Positions 10,871 through 24,180 of a stretch of DNA of 64,000 nucleotides are shown here, one piece after another (position 1 is the first letter of the stretch; each line of letters starts with the position of its first letter). Under the pieces are notes generated by a model. It did no database searches. It worked only from the letters and a program-made list of their open reading frames with translations, and had not been told where the DNA came from. Made by a program: the position numbers and the translations under genes. This DNA is from Sthenelais limicola (lineage: Eukaryota; Annelida; Polychaeta; Phyllodocida; Sigalionidae), in assembly GCA_942159475.1 (NCBI GenBank), contig OW804094.1:57470966-57534965 (forward strand), written 5' to 3'.

Positions 10871-13800
10871 TTAGGACAAAGGATATTGATCTGCTTCTTT
10901 TTTCCACAAGAAATTCTTGCCCTTTTTGCCAGATTTATTGCCCTGCATAAAAGGTCCCGTGAAGAAGATTTTTGCCCGTTCCCCGACACTCATCTGAAGA
11001 AAACAATGTATTCAGCACATATGAAACAAGGCGATTAATAAAGCCAAAAGCCATTGTATTGAAACATACAAATACCAATATAGTTATTTGAACAGTCAAG
11101 CGAACACATCTGAGAACTTTGGGAACAATGTGTATTGGTGATTAAACAATCTTCTGTCAACGTGATTAATGCCTAAAATAAACATCTCTGGTGAATACCT
11201 CAAAGATGTTCTTAGAAGTAGAAAGGTATAAGTATGCGCGTTTATTTCGCAGAATATGCTCATCGTATATGAAACATAAGATGTCACGCGTGTTTCACAA
11301 CTGTGTCAATCGAAGATGTCCTTAGTAATACAATGACAATATTTTTCTAGTCAAATTTACTGCATCCTCAACTTATATACCACGTATTTTGTATACATGT
11401 ACATGAACCTCTTCTCTGACTCGTTGTCTTGTTCTTTTTTCTGGATATACTCTGACACGTAACAATTACCCTAAATAAACACTGGCTCACTTTATTTCTC
11501 CAGAAAAATAACCTATAGTTTAGTGCTCCTTTTCCTTTATAGGGAAGGGGGAAGATGGGAGGAAAGGGGGGAGGCCAGAAGCTTTGGTCATTTAAGTGCC
11601 ATTAAACGTGTGCCATTAAACGTCGCCTACTTGATATGGGCTATTACTATACCTCTGGGAGGGATGGTATGGTAAGCCATAGGCTATATACAGCATTAGA
11701 AAACCATATTACCCTCTGGGCGGTATTTACATGCATATCATATTGCCCTCTGGCGGAATTTTTGTTGAAAAAACTGGCCATGTTCGCATCCTTGTTTTCT
11801 TTATTTAAATAATTATTTTCACAGAAAAAGACTCGTTATACATCGTAGGTCGTATTTATGCACCAAGTCCATTGGATTTGATGATGGACCATAGGTATAT
11901 CAATAACACATAATATAACATGATCAAACTTAGAAATCATGGTACACAACTAAATACGTATGTAATGATATAATAATAATTATAATGATAAGCAACTGTG
12001 AAATTGCGAATTTATTGCGTCTTTAAATAGAAAAATAGACCCAAAAAGGAGTGAGGTGGACCGGAAGTGAAGCTAAGTGAGAACGTAAACAAACCAAGTG
12101 GTGGAGAGAGCTTGTTGTCCGACACTCATTTCCATCGAATTTTCACTATTTCTTCACACAAAAACATCAGGGGAGGTATAATAAATACAAAATAGACTTC
12201 TGGCAGTGTAAGAGCTGGTTATCTCCCTTGGGCTACGCAATTTCATCGGGTGCTATGCACCCTTTACGAAATTGCTACGCCCACGGGAGATAACCAGCTC
12301 TTACACAGCCAGGAGTCAATTTTGTCTATTTATGGCCTGGCTTAGGGGGGGGGGGGGAGAGGATTAAATCTGAGACAGGGGGAACTTACCCCCAAATTGG
12401 ATCGAGGGAGGCGAGCCGAGGCCATGGCCCAGCTGTTCTTTATGAGGATGTGAACTGATTAACAGGGAAGAAAAACGAAGAGAAAAGTCCTATAACTAGT
12501 TCCACTTTACCAAAGATACGCACCTTCTTTATTCCTTCTTCTAATCCTTTTAAAATGATCCCCTCTCCGACCATGAAAGTGACAGGCTTTCCTTTGGCTC
12601 TTGTAGAGTGGAGTTTTTCGGAATTGTCCCATCGACCTGAAGATTAGACACTAAATCAACTCAATGTGTTTCGTTTTAAGTCAAAGGAAACGAAATAACT
12701 ATGTCTTAAATGCCAAGATTAATGATTAGTTAATTGTTTCCAATAATTGACAGGATTCGTCAAAGGAAACTTACCCTCATAGTGAATGCACACTTTAGAA
12801 CCGGTCTTAGGATAGGTTTTACCTGCAATCAGTAGAAAAAAATAATTATTTGTTTCGAAATTACCATATAACTGCCGGTTGCATTACGGTCTCTTTTTAT
12901 CACTTCAATACTTAGAGATAGTTTGCTGGTGGCGTTGCTGAAAATGTGTCTTATCGACCTCATAACGATGCGTCCTTTAAGAATGTTGGGCAATGCATAT
13001 ACTCTGCCTCGGGCAAATGATTTGCTGCGCCGGACACATTCCATTATGTTTTCCCACCTTAATCGGGCAATTAAATATGAGCAGTGAACTTCTGAACTTT
13101 GTCCCAGGGCCCTTTGAAATTACATCGGAACAAGGCGGTTGTTGCTCACCCATCCCGCCATCTCTGTCCTTCTGGGCCGAGGATGAGTCAAGAAAGTGGC
13201 CAATTACTCGATATCCGATCATTCTAACACAGTTCCAGGATATATATATATAAAATAGGTCGTATGTTGTAAAAAGGGACCAATATAGGATAGGTTGTCT
13301 GAGATAATTGCAAAATAATGGTAATTGATAAGATTTCGTCCATTTCAACGACAGGAAAGCTTTGAAAACAAAAGCTACACAAAGGATCACCAAAAACGTA
13401 CTCGTCTATACCAAGAGCGTCTATGCATATATGCGTGAGATTACGTGAGATTACTGTTAGCAAATTATACCAAATAGCATTCCCCTAAATGCGAATCATT
13501 ATTTCTGGCGAGAGGTTCGGGTGGCTTGCCATTTTCTCCGAAAAGAAAGACCAGAATAATACGTATGGGTAATAAAAGAAACTATTTTCACTAATTTGGG
13601 TTGAGGGGGAATCACATATTTCTTTGGGAGATAATCAGAGATCTTATAATAATTGTAGAAGAATAATAAAAAATGATAAAAATCCTTTTGATAACACACG
13701 TATGTATGACACAAGGAGCTATAACAACAGATCTTCTAGGGGAAAAAACTCTGGAAATGTACATTTCTCCCCCGTGTGCCATATATTTTAGAACTATACT

Positions 13801-15612
13801 TCCTCATGTGAGAAGAACTGTGGGGGAATGGGATTGGCCCTTGGCTTAAATGATTGGGTTTTCTTTGGAAGGCTAGCGGATATTTGTCCATAACACAGAG
13901 GAGTGCCCTTTTAAACCTTCCTTTTCAGGAAAACGTAATATCTAAATAAAGATAAAGGATGACTTGGAGAGACCTACCATCAGCCCTGCATGGGACTGTG
14001 TCGTTTCGTTTACCTTTGGCTACAGGTTGCCTTGACAAAATACTGCGCAGAGAAACTTCCCCAAATCATGCGACATTTATAGTCAACAGTATTTCATCAA
14101 TATAACCAATATATTATATAATTATACTTTTTGTAGTCCAATCTAAAAAGCAACATTAGAGCCGCCGGGTAGGATATCTTATATAACATTGCGTCACATG
14201 CACTGTCTTATTTTAAAATGCTATGCATAAAAGACTGCCACCTCAAATAGTAACTTCCGTAGTAACAATAAGAATCATATGAGTGATCACATGCAAAGAT
14301 ATCGATAAAGACAAATGGCATTCTCTCTCCTTCATATAACCATCTCCGTCGTTATTTTTTAAAATGCATTTATAAAGTTGAAGGAGTGTAATAACATACC
14401 CATATATTCTCACGACTGTTTAATCGTACGCGTAACAATAACAGCAAAGTAATCACTTCATTTAAAACAAGAACATCACGATAATTATGTGTGCTCATTT
14501 CACACAAACTCAGGGGCATTAATATAAATGTAGGCGTCTCCTATTACTATCTGCGTGGAGTATTTGTAGTGACTGGTCTACGTATTGGCCATAAACGTAA
14601 CGAAGGAGAGTATAACTGCCAAAGAGTCTTAATATTCTCTAGAATAATTGGCCGCCTCTGGGCTAGGTCCAGCACATGAGGTCATTCCTTTATCCCTTGG
14701 TATGTGTAAACACCGAGAAATCCCTTGGTGCATTCTTGGTAAAGGGATTACTCCAAGAAATGATTTCACTCCATTATGCAGTGCTTGTATTGAGTCACAT
14801 ATAACCCAATATACATATTCAACTTAAGATAGTTGGCGATGCGCTCACTATAATTCAGAATATCATCCGGTGAAGACTTTTGCTATACAGCTATATAGGT
14901 AGTTTGTTGTTGTCTAAGATACTCCAAATGGCCAACATTCTTTTCTATCGCATTCTATCGTGGCATGGAATCGCTTCTTTCAATTGGCGTCTTCAGAGAA
15001 ACACGCTCGTTTACTTGGACCAGCTAGGAGCTACGCCAGAAGCCTGGGATATTTATGTCTATAGTCGAAGAATAGATATCAAGAATATGAAACCCACAGT
15101 ACCATTGGTTTTTCCGAGAAAACTATTTGTCCAAATTATGGAAATTTGGCTTAAGACATGTCCAGTCGCGCACAATACTATAAGTCCAATACAAAGTCCG
15201 TGGCCAAACAGTAAAAGTTATACATTTCATTAGACAATAGGATGAATGCGAGGGTAATATAAAATGTTGGCACGAGCTGTCATACACTGCATTTTGACAG
15301 ACATTCCTGTCACATATTTTAATTTAATTCGTTATTTCATTTTAAGCCATTTGAAATTAAATAAAACGATGCCCTTATATTCCCTTTCAATATTGAATCG
15401 GTCAATCTGGGAGGACAACTAACAACCTCAGCAAGAAGTAATTATACTTTCTTTAAGCTCCCAAATAATATAATACACCCGTGGCAATCAACGTAGTTCA
15501 ACAGGTGAAATGCTTTTGTTCGCTAAAAAGATATCAACATATTATGGAATTCAAAATTAATGTATATGCACTTACCGTCACCGGGTGTGATGCATGAAAC
15601 TGAGATGAACAT
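10871..15612 (-). CDS. FKBP12-like protein with degenerate active site, 4 exons
   Basis: Exons on the - strand: 15612-15576, 12822-12775, 12636-12524, 10993-10871. All borders are GT/AG (donors GTAAGT, GTAAGT, GTGCGT; acceptors TTGCAG, CTTCAG, CTTCAG) and the parts sum to 321 nt, 106 aa plus stop, almost FKBP12's 108 aa. The frame follows FKBP12 closely: start MFISVSCITPGDGKTYPKTG, then HYEG, KPVTFMVGEG, LEEGIKKMSVGERAKI. FKBP12 is a cytosolic prolyl isomerase that regulates calcium-release channels and TGF-beta receptors. By alignment, pocket residues Phe36, Asp37, Phe46, Glu54 and Trp59 are Leu, His, Val, Ile and Leu. The C-terminal part (FFTGPFMQG to the LWKKEADQYPLS end) no longer resembles the Tyr82 loop or the last strand. 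Isomerase activity and FK506 binding are therefore unlikely. The exon structure and open frame argue against a processed pseudogene. Confidence 0.8.
11856..11950 (-). repeat. Right arm of the inverted duplication, inside an FKBP-like gene intron
   Basis: Reverse-complement match of 9122-9220. It sits in the third intron of the FKBP-like gene and inside an insertion that splits an older dispersed repeat (11513-12475). Confidence 0.85.
12188..12332. repeat. Long imperfect palindrome (hairpin / small fold-back element)
   Basis: GTGTAAGAGCTGGTTATCTC at 12207 recurs in reverse complement at 12286-12305, and pairing continues inward through CTACGCAATTTC / GAAATTGCTACG to a short loop near 12250. 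Outward, AAATAGAC is also mirrored at 12323-12330. The two arms span about 145 bp, typical of a MITE-like hairpin. Confidence 0.85.
13978..14042 (-). CDS. Possible alternative upstream exon of the FKBP-like gene
   Basis: A 65-nt open segment lies between an acceptor (TCTCTGCGCAG) and a donor (GATG|GTAGGT). It reads ILSRQPVAKGKRNDTVPCRA and ends in the same phase as the FKBP first exon, so it could splice to 12822 in place of exon 1 and give ADG-KTYPKTG. Its own 5' phase does not fit exon 1 (15612-15576), and no in-frame ATG precedes it, so a further upstream exon would be needed. It could also be chance. Confidence 0.3.
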
Positions 15613-18117
15613 CTTGAATTATCTCCTATTCACCGAAAATTCTTGAACATAAATCAATACACACAGTAGCAGTTCTACAATTCAACCCAGACGTTTCAAC
15701 TTTCTCCCTTGTCCAGTCAGGTACATATGCTAATGCTTATGGGTCTGTGACTAGACTGGGCAGGAGTGACTGTAGTACTACTGTGAGAGGAGCACTTGCT
15801 CAACTGGCAAGCCTACCACACAGCACCAAGCTTATATATATGCCCATGATATAGTCGCCTACGTCACGCTTCAGCTACGTGCAACACAAAGAAAGAGACT
15901 GCATGGGGATGACGCTTGTTACTATCTTGTTCTCCATTTCTTTCTCACTGCCTTTATTTTCACATTTTTAGTCTGAATGCCACGTGGTGTTTATGAAGGA
16001 CCTAATCAGTGGAAATATTACATTAATTTACCCTCGGGGAGAAAAATGTTATCAAAATGTAATGCTTCTCCTCCCTAGGTACTTGCCTCCTTGTGAGGAT
16101 ACTTTCGTTGTTTTGTCCAATTTTCTCATTAATATTCCAGTAATTGGGCTATGGCAAAAGATTGAAAGGTAAAAGCAAAACGTTCGTAGGTAATGTTAAG
16201 TAAAATGAAAATATGTATAATCTTACACATTTCTAATGGATAGAAAACAACTTTACCAACCTTTTCAGCCTAATAAATATTTTTCAAAAACTTCACATAT
16301 TAAAACTGAATCACTAAACAGTAGATAGTTTCGACACAAAACGGGAGTTAACAGCTGGTAGAAGAGATAAATTATAGAGCAATGTGGAATCAAGAATGGG
16401 AGAGAGGATGAATTTAACCAGGCACTAGCTTGACCTTTTATGTGCAACCTGTATGACGAGATGATCCTGTTGGGGCTCCCTTTCCAGAATTTTGACCCGG
16501 AGACAGACAGCCCCCACCCCCAACATCCTCCTTCTCGCGGAAAGAAAATGAAAATAAAAAGTATTGTCAATCAAATCCCATATAATAACATTATGTTCAA
16601 CCAGGGGAAGCAGATCCGGAAAAATAAAGCCCATCGAATTATTTATATAACGACCAACTGCGTCATAAAGATAATATATATACCAATTTTAACATTGGAA
16701 TAATTGGAAAGAAAAAAAGAAAACCACTGAAGAGCGAAAGGGGCCATTAAATAGGCAGTTAGTATCATCTGGATTTGTGTATGTTCATGATATGATACGT
16801 AAACCTCATATGCTTTGGTTCTATTGGATATAAATGTTCAGAGGTGAACATTTTCATTATCCACTTTAGTGATATGACATTATACACGAATACATTGGTG
16901 TTAATTACACCATGTCCATCGAGCGAAATCAACCAGACATCGAAGATTATTTCAGGGGAAATGCTTCACTTTGCAAAATTGCGATGGTTCGGCATTTAGA
17001 ATCGTTTGCCAGTCATCAGAATGACGAATATAAATTTGCTTCTTTTAAAATCATACACCCTTTTGCTATCTCTTAATTAGATCATAGATATTTTTATGGT
17101 GCTCTTGATTTACATCTCTGAACGTTTGACCTAACATGAAGGTGAGGTATATACTTAGTGTATCGCGCCGGAAATGTGAGAAAAGGGTCAGGTACAGGTG
17201 GTGAACAACTGTACCAGCCCATACCAGACAGTCAGACAGGCGTTGTACCTTTGGTTCTTGTTGAAAGCCTCACCAACCTTGCTGACTGTGACCTCCTAAG
17301 GGCACATATATGGCTTTTGTGTAAGCAACATGCCCATGTGCTATATACTACAGATATTAGCCTATATGCATGCATACTTATGACGCATGTGACTTGGTGC
17401 GGAGCGCATTTTATAGCTCACCCCTCTTCTGCACTCGCAAAACTCAGCATTTAGTGTGATGACAGATTGGTTAGAAACGTTGGTATTTTTGCATACAGAG
17501 GTGTATGTCATATTATACAATATTTTTTATGACAATTGCAGTGGGTGTTTTTAGAGTCTAATTTCTCCTTTCAAAACTACCAATGTCTGAAGAGGTCTTA
17601 TTAGCACTATAATATTCATTGATATTTTCATGATATATGATTTTAATGTCAATTAATCAATTTAAGGTAATCCTAAAGAAAGATCGATTCGAGCAATCTC
17701 ATTTGCCATTATAATTATGTCTTCCTCAAACGAATGCTCATTACTAACATACTGGTCTGATGCTACTATTCCATCAGCAAATACAGCTAAATACCCTCAA
17801 CACTAAGGTCTTTCCTACATGAAATTTCTTTTAAAACAATTCCTATTATTTCTTCATAAAAAGCAAACTCCAATGGAAATTAATTGTTAGGTAGGTGTTG
17901 CTTACCAAATAAAATCCTAGCTCGCATAATCCTTCTTAATTTAAATATTGCATTGAGAATGACTCAACAACACGATTTCCATCTTCAGCTATAAAAGGGC
18001 CGGGGTGGCAATTCTGTTAAAAGCTGTTTGCTGTGCCAAATGATTATATATTGCGCCACATCGGTCACCCTCTTTGCAGCTGTTTGCTATATGCCCTATA
18101 TTTGGGGTACATGGGTT
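15613..18117. other. No gene recognised
   Basis: Upstream flank of the FKBP-like gene, then AT-rich sequence. Open frames at 15984-16172, 16440-16703 and 17158-17454 show no domain, low complexity or splice support and are probably chance. Confidence 0.5.
15833..15842 (-). promoter_or_regulatory. Candidate TATA box of the FKBP-like gene
   Basis: On the - strand the sequence GGGCATATATATAAGCTTGG lies about 220 bases before the ATG at 15612, at a sensible distance for a short 5' UTR. No initiator or transcript evidence is available. Confidence 0.3.
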
Positions 18118-18289
18118 ACTATGGGGCGCCAAGTGTCAACCTCACAATTTCGTTGATTACTAACCTTTTTCGTTAACAAAATGGGCAATTAATAACGAAA
18201 TTGTAACTTTGTTCATTTACAAATGAATTTTGTAAATGAAATAACTATTTTGTTCATTCAGCAATGAATTTTGTGAACGAAATGAATTT

Positions 18290-18725
18290 TGTGCAGTTGC
18301 AAAGTAGATTTCGTCTACGAAATGGATTTTGTGCAGTTGCAAAGTAGATTTCGTCTACGAAATGGATTTTGTGCAGTTGCAAAGTAGAAATGAAAATTGT
18401 GCAAAGCCACAGTCAATTTTGTCAACGAAATGGATTTTGTGCAGTGCCACAGTCAATTTTGTCTACGAAATGGATTTTGTGCAGTGCCAAAGTCAATTTC
18501 GTCTACGAAATGGATTTTGTGCAGTGCCAAAGTCAATTTCGTCTACGAAATGAATTTTGTGCAGTGCCAAAGTCAATTTCGTCTACGAAATGAATTTTGG
18601 ATGGATGGAGTTGCCAAAGTCAATTTCGTCTACAAAATGGATTTTTGGCAGTGCCAAAGTCAATTCTGTCTACGAAACGAATTTTGTGCAGTCCATTCGT
18701 CAATTTTGTCAATGGGTTTTGTGCA
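18290..18725 (+). repeat. Left-arm tandem array, ~40-bp unit with a 16-bp palindrome
   Basis: Successive units contain ATTTCGTCTACGAAAT, a near-perfect palindrome, followed by GGATTTTGTGCAGTGCCAAA. About ten units with small changes, some truncated. The unit recurs inverted on the other side of the element. Confidence 0.85.
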
Positions 18726-18729
18726 GTGC

Positions 18730-19955
<1,226 letters not shown>

Positions 19956-19959
19956 GTAT

Positions 19960-20420
19960 CAATTTGTCAAAATTCATTTCGTACACAAAATTGGTTTGAG
20001 ATAGCACAACAATCATTTCATACACCAAATCGACTTTGGGAGTGCCCAAAAATCATTTCGTAGACAAAATTGACTTTGGGACTGCACATAATTCATTTTG
20101 TAGACAAAATCGAATTTGTGAAGGCACAAAATTCATTTCGTCAACGAAATTGATTTTGTGACTACACAAAATTCATTTCGTCTACGAAATTGATTTTGTG
20201 ACTGCACAAAATTCATTTCGTCTACGAAATTGATTTTGTGACAGTACAAAATCCATTTCGTCTACGAAATTGATTTTGTAACTGCACAAAATTCATTTCG
20301 TACACGAAATTGAATTTGGGACTGCACAAAATCCATTTCGTAGACGAAATTGAATTTGGGACTGCACATACTTCATTTCGTACACGAAATTGAAGATGAA
20401 TGGACAAATTAACTATTCCG
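19960..20420 (-). repeat. Right-arm tandem array, inverted relative to the left arm
   Basis: Units such as ATTCATTTCGTCTACGAAAT followed by TGATTTTGTGACTGCACAAA repeat about ten times with period near 40. They are the reverse complement of the left-arm unit at moderate divergence, so the two arms could pair. Confidence 0.8.
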
Positions 20421-20539
20421 TTGACGAAATGAATTTGTAAATGAACAAAACTACAATTTTGTTCTTAAATGACCATTTTGTTAACGAAAATGGTGATTAG
20501 CTAACAAAATTGTTAACTTGACACTTGGCGCCTCATAGT

Positions 20540-22389
20540 TTTCGGTCGTGCTGCATTCGTGCACTGTCTATATATATACACGCAGGTCGTCATAAACGGC
20601 AATGTCTTAGATCGGATATAATATGTATGCACCTTTCCTGGGTGACTGAAGTCGGGACTTCCAAACCCGCTGGAGGGCCTTTGCTGTAATCAAAGACGGC
20701 ACCAACCCACAACAATCATTTATTACCTGCACGCTAGAAATCATGAAGCACGTTTTATGGGGAAAATATAGCACACTGGAAACTGATTGACCACTGTACC
20801 AGACAGGAGAAAGAAACGTTTGTACATGACAGAGTCTATTAGGGAATGACACATTTGATAATGTACACCTTTACATATGTAGAGCTTCGAACTTAACTGA
20901 ATGGCCAATAATTACTTTTCATCTCATCCCATTAAAAATGCACTCCCAGCTATGCATGCGCAAATCTGCGCAATTTTTCCTTTTGCCACATACACCATGT
21001 ATATATGATCAACCCAAACATATCCCTGAATATCTAAGAATTCCGAAGCCATTAAAAGCATGTAAATAACAAAAGAAGTGGTGCATTTTCCAATTGGTGC
21101 GCACCGAATGGACGTCCATTGGATCGTCTGTCAACCAGAGATTTCACAGGGATTTCTGCCTTGTTAGCATACGTCATATATTGGAAATGAGGGTGTACTA
21201 TATGCATATGGTCGATTCCAGTGAAATAGGGGCCAAAACCTACTTTTTGAATTGTTGGCTATCAATGGAAGAATATTGATGTTACAGCCTTCATATTTAC
21301 TGGGGATAAACATAAGATGGGCCCGTTTATGCCTACTATAATTTTTATTTTTTGTGCATAGGGGTGCATCTCTGCAGTGGCCAAAACTCACAAGCGATAG
21401 ATTACGTATGCACACCCTAAAAATTGCATAATTGCACAGATATTTATTATCTGAGAACATTCTAAAACAAATTAAATCTATTCAACATATACTGGAAGGA
21501 CTTTTCAATGCATAGAAACAAACATATTTGAATTATCATCAAATATGAAGTCATCAGGCTCAGTTATTCATGACAAAGTCAGCCCAATTTTGCTACAAGC
21601 GATAGATTACGAATGACCCATTTGTCCTAGATATTTTATTTTTGCTTTAAGGATTAATGAAGGATATTTCTCATATATATTATTTATTGCGTTTTGAAAA
21701 TTATCTCCAATTTTCCTGGATCTGCAATGATTTTTCTAGCTCCTAGAGCTATTACAGATGCATAAATCATAATTATTTGTCTTGAATTCCAATGGAGCAG
21801 CACAAATAGCAACGTTTGATGAATAAATAATAAAGTATAAGCCACCATCTTTGGTATATTTCATCATTGTTTATCTCTTGATAGGTCACATTGAACAAAA
21901 TACTCACTTATGTTGTATTTTCTCTTATACATGTGATTAAAATGTATACGTAATCTATCGCGATAGTTTACGTATGCGATGATAGATTACGAATGACATA
22001 GTAAATATGCTATTTCTCAAGCAAGAATCATTTATGATTAATTTTTATTGTTTAGACTATCTGGCAAGGGACAAAGTCAGAGAACTGACACAATTTCTTT
22101 CATTAAATAACAACATTTCTCATGATATAGAAGACATGGTGAAGAAATGGTGGCGATACCTGAAACCTGCGACTAGACGTTCTAATGAACAAGTCCTCAT
22201 TTACATGGTAATCGTTCTTCGAAAAGACGTTTTTATTACATCAATGGAAGTATAAATATCTGGAGAAGTCCTACCTGAACTGTATCGACACTTATTCCTT
22301 ATATTTCATCCTTGATGATCAGTTTTATGTGCAGTGGGTGATATTAGAGGAACCTCCTCAGTGTTTTGCCGCCAACGAACGTATTGTAA
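20540..22389. other. No gene recognised; scattered GCGATAGATTACG motif
   Basis: AT-rich. The short motif GCGATAGATTACGWATG occurs at 21394, 21599, near 21978 and, inverted or slightly changed, at 21945-21976. The open frame 22007-22255 has no recognised domain. The 5' end of the next LINE is probably near its right border but could not be placed. Confidence 0.5.
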
Positions 22390-22422
22390 ACAACTACAGC
22401 TGTCACTCTGTCACACTGAACT

Positions 22423-24180
22423 ATGAAAAGACCTGCAGACGGTAATATAGGCATATCTCCAGACTCAAAAAAGTCCAACGATCTCAAAATTGCCTCTCCC
22501 ACTGATACAACTGCTATTCCTTCCTTGATTATGGCTGAATCTCCAACCAAAAAAGTCAGTGACGAACCGATGGAGTCTGACGAAAACGATGAGGAAGAAG
22601 AACCACCTTCAATGGCACAGTCAGGGATCTAGTAGTCGAGCACAATAATATGGTGGATGGGCTTGAGGAAACAAAAAAGACTTGTGCAAGTATAGCTGAC
22701 ATGATGACTGATGAAACCCTCAGAAATCGAGAACTGGAAGAATACACAAAAAAGTTAGAGAGACGTGTAAACGACTTAGAGCATAAGTATGATCATTTGG
22801 CATTTGAACTGAGTAAACAAAAATTAATCAACAACGAAGTCGACACTCGCCTGAAAGAGAAAAGCGTTGTTTTCAACAGTGTGCTATGCAAGACTAACGA
22901 AGAAATTGACGCAGGATGCACCAGAATTATAAGAATGGTCCTTCCACATTTCGAGGACGATTCGTTCGATGACATCTACCAAATCATCTCTAAGAAGGTA
23001 AATAATCGACGACCGCACCCGATTGTCGTGCGTTTCAAGTTCTTAAAAGATAAAAAGGACTTCATGGCAAAGAAAGGACTTTTGTTCAATGGCTATAACT
23101 TTCCTCCAGATAAGTTCCCAGCTATCAAATTCTGGTCCTTCGAGGACGACATAAACCCCGAGGTCCGCAGGAATAGAAGTGTTTTGAAACAGATAGCAAA
23201 AAAAGCTGTGGAAAAAAAATTGATCCATACGCTAAAGCAAAAGATGATAAGATATTGTTCAAGGGCGCAAATTATTCACAAACACAGTTGGAACTCCTTC
23301 CTGAAACGCTTCAACCTGGTTCACTAAAGGTAATCAAGGTCGGGGGCATAATCGCTTACCAAGGACACTTAGCCTGGCCTTCCAATCTATTCCCTTGCTC
23401 GATAAGATTGGAGAACATACCCTTTAGATCAGTTGAACACGCCTATTTCTATTACAAGGCATGGAAATACCATAGCCAGTCGCAAAATTGCAAAAATGAG
23501 TGACCCGTATGAAATTAAGGAGGTTGGCGATAAACTCTCAACTGATGATGACTGGGATTCCGCCCAAGAGGGTTACATGAGGACAATAATGAAATCAAAA
23601 TTTGCTCAGAACAAAGAGCTACGTACCTTATTGCTGTCCACAGGCGATACCGAGTTAGTCGAGGCCACTCATGATACAAAATGGGGTTGTGGTGTATATC
23701 TCGGAAATGTTCATCTACGCACACACACCTGGGAAGGAATGAATACTCAAGGTAAAATTGTCATGGCAGTACGAGACGAGATGAAGGAAACGCACAAACA
23801 CAAGATGTCTAAAATCACCCTAATGTCTCCGCCTCCACCACCCATTTCGACTGACAAGTTGTCCCCTTTCTCGCAAGACAAAATAAAGGGCGCACACTTC
23901 TCTCAACACACCAGACACCCGAGAATAGATGAATTATCCGCCTCCATGAGAAAAGACTGGAGGACATTGAAGCTACCCTTACTGGTAAGAACAACGACTA
24001 TATGAACACTGCCCTTACCAGGCCTGCACGCCCCAAGAGTCTACTTCGACCGAGTAAATTGAACTTTAGTTTCTAGCACGCCAAGTGGTAAAACGGGTCC
24101 AAGCAAGCTGCGTAAACTGGACAGTGACCTGCACCGATCCTTAAATGAATCCATGCAAGGTCTTGCCTCAGCTTCAAAAT
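22423..24180 (+). pseudogene. LINE ORF1 (coiled coil + RNA-binding region + NADAR domain), frameshifted
   Basis: Open frames follow each other with shifts near 22608, near 23215 (in a run of eight A) and near 23475. Part 1 (22423) is acidic and Ser-rich. Part 2 (22650-23215) starts with a coiled coil (RNRELEEYTKKLERRVNDLE), followed by a region like LINE ORF1 RNA-binding domains. Part 3 (about 23329-23805) matches NADAR: IIAYQGHLAWPSNLFP, RSVEHAYFYYKAW, then KFAQNKELRTLLLSTGD, LVEATHDTKWGCG and a closing VMAVRDEM. NADAR proteins (YbiA family) cleave ADP-ribose-type N-glycosidic bonds. The C-terminal tail is Pro- and Ser-rich and ends near 24183. ORF1 proteins of LINEs bind their RNA; the NADAR role is unknown. 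Confidence 0.75.

Larger units (their letters stand above)
11513..12475 (+). repeat. Dispersed repeat copy A, split by an insertion
   Basis: Segments 11513-11645 (CTATAGTTTAGTGCTCC to GCCTACTTGATATG) and 12333-12475 (GGCCTGGCTTAG to GTGAACTGATTAA) together match the continuous copy at 47545-47795. About 685 bp (11646-12332) is extra here and looks inserted, bounded by CTATTA and CTATTTA. The inserted part holds the inverted-duplication arm and a long hairpin. The repeat class is unknown and no coding is seen. Confidence 0.7.

Noticed and set aside
14880..15233. 117-codon frame in the first FKBP intron
   Set aside because: Composition and motifs look random; it lies on the opposite strand of the host gene without splice or start evidence.
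17158..17454. 98-codon frame as a possible gene
   Set aside because: No recognised domain, no ATG at its start, no splice support; AT-rich flanks.
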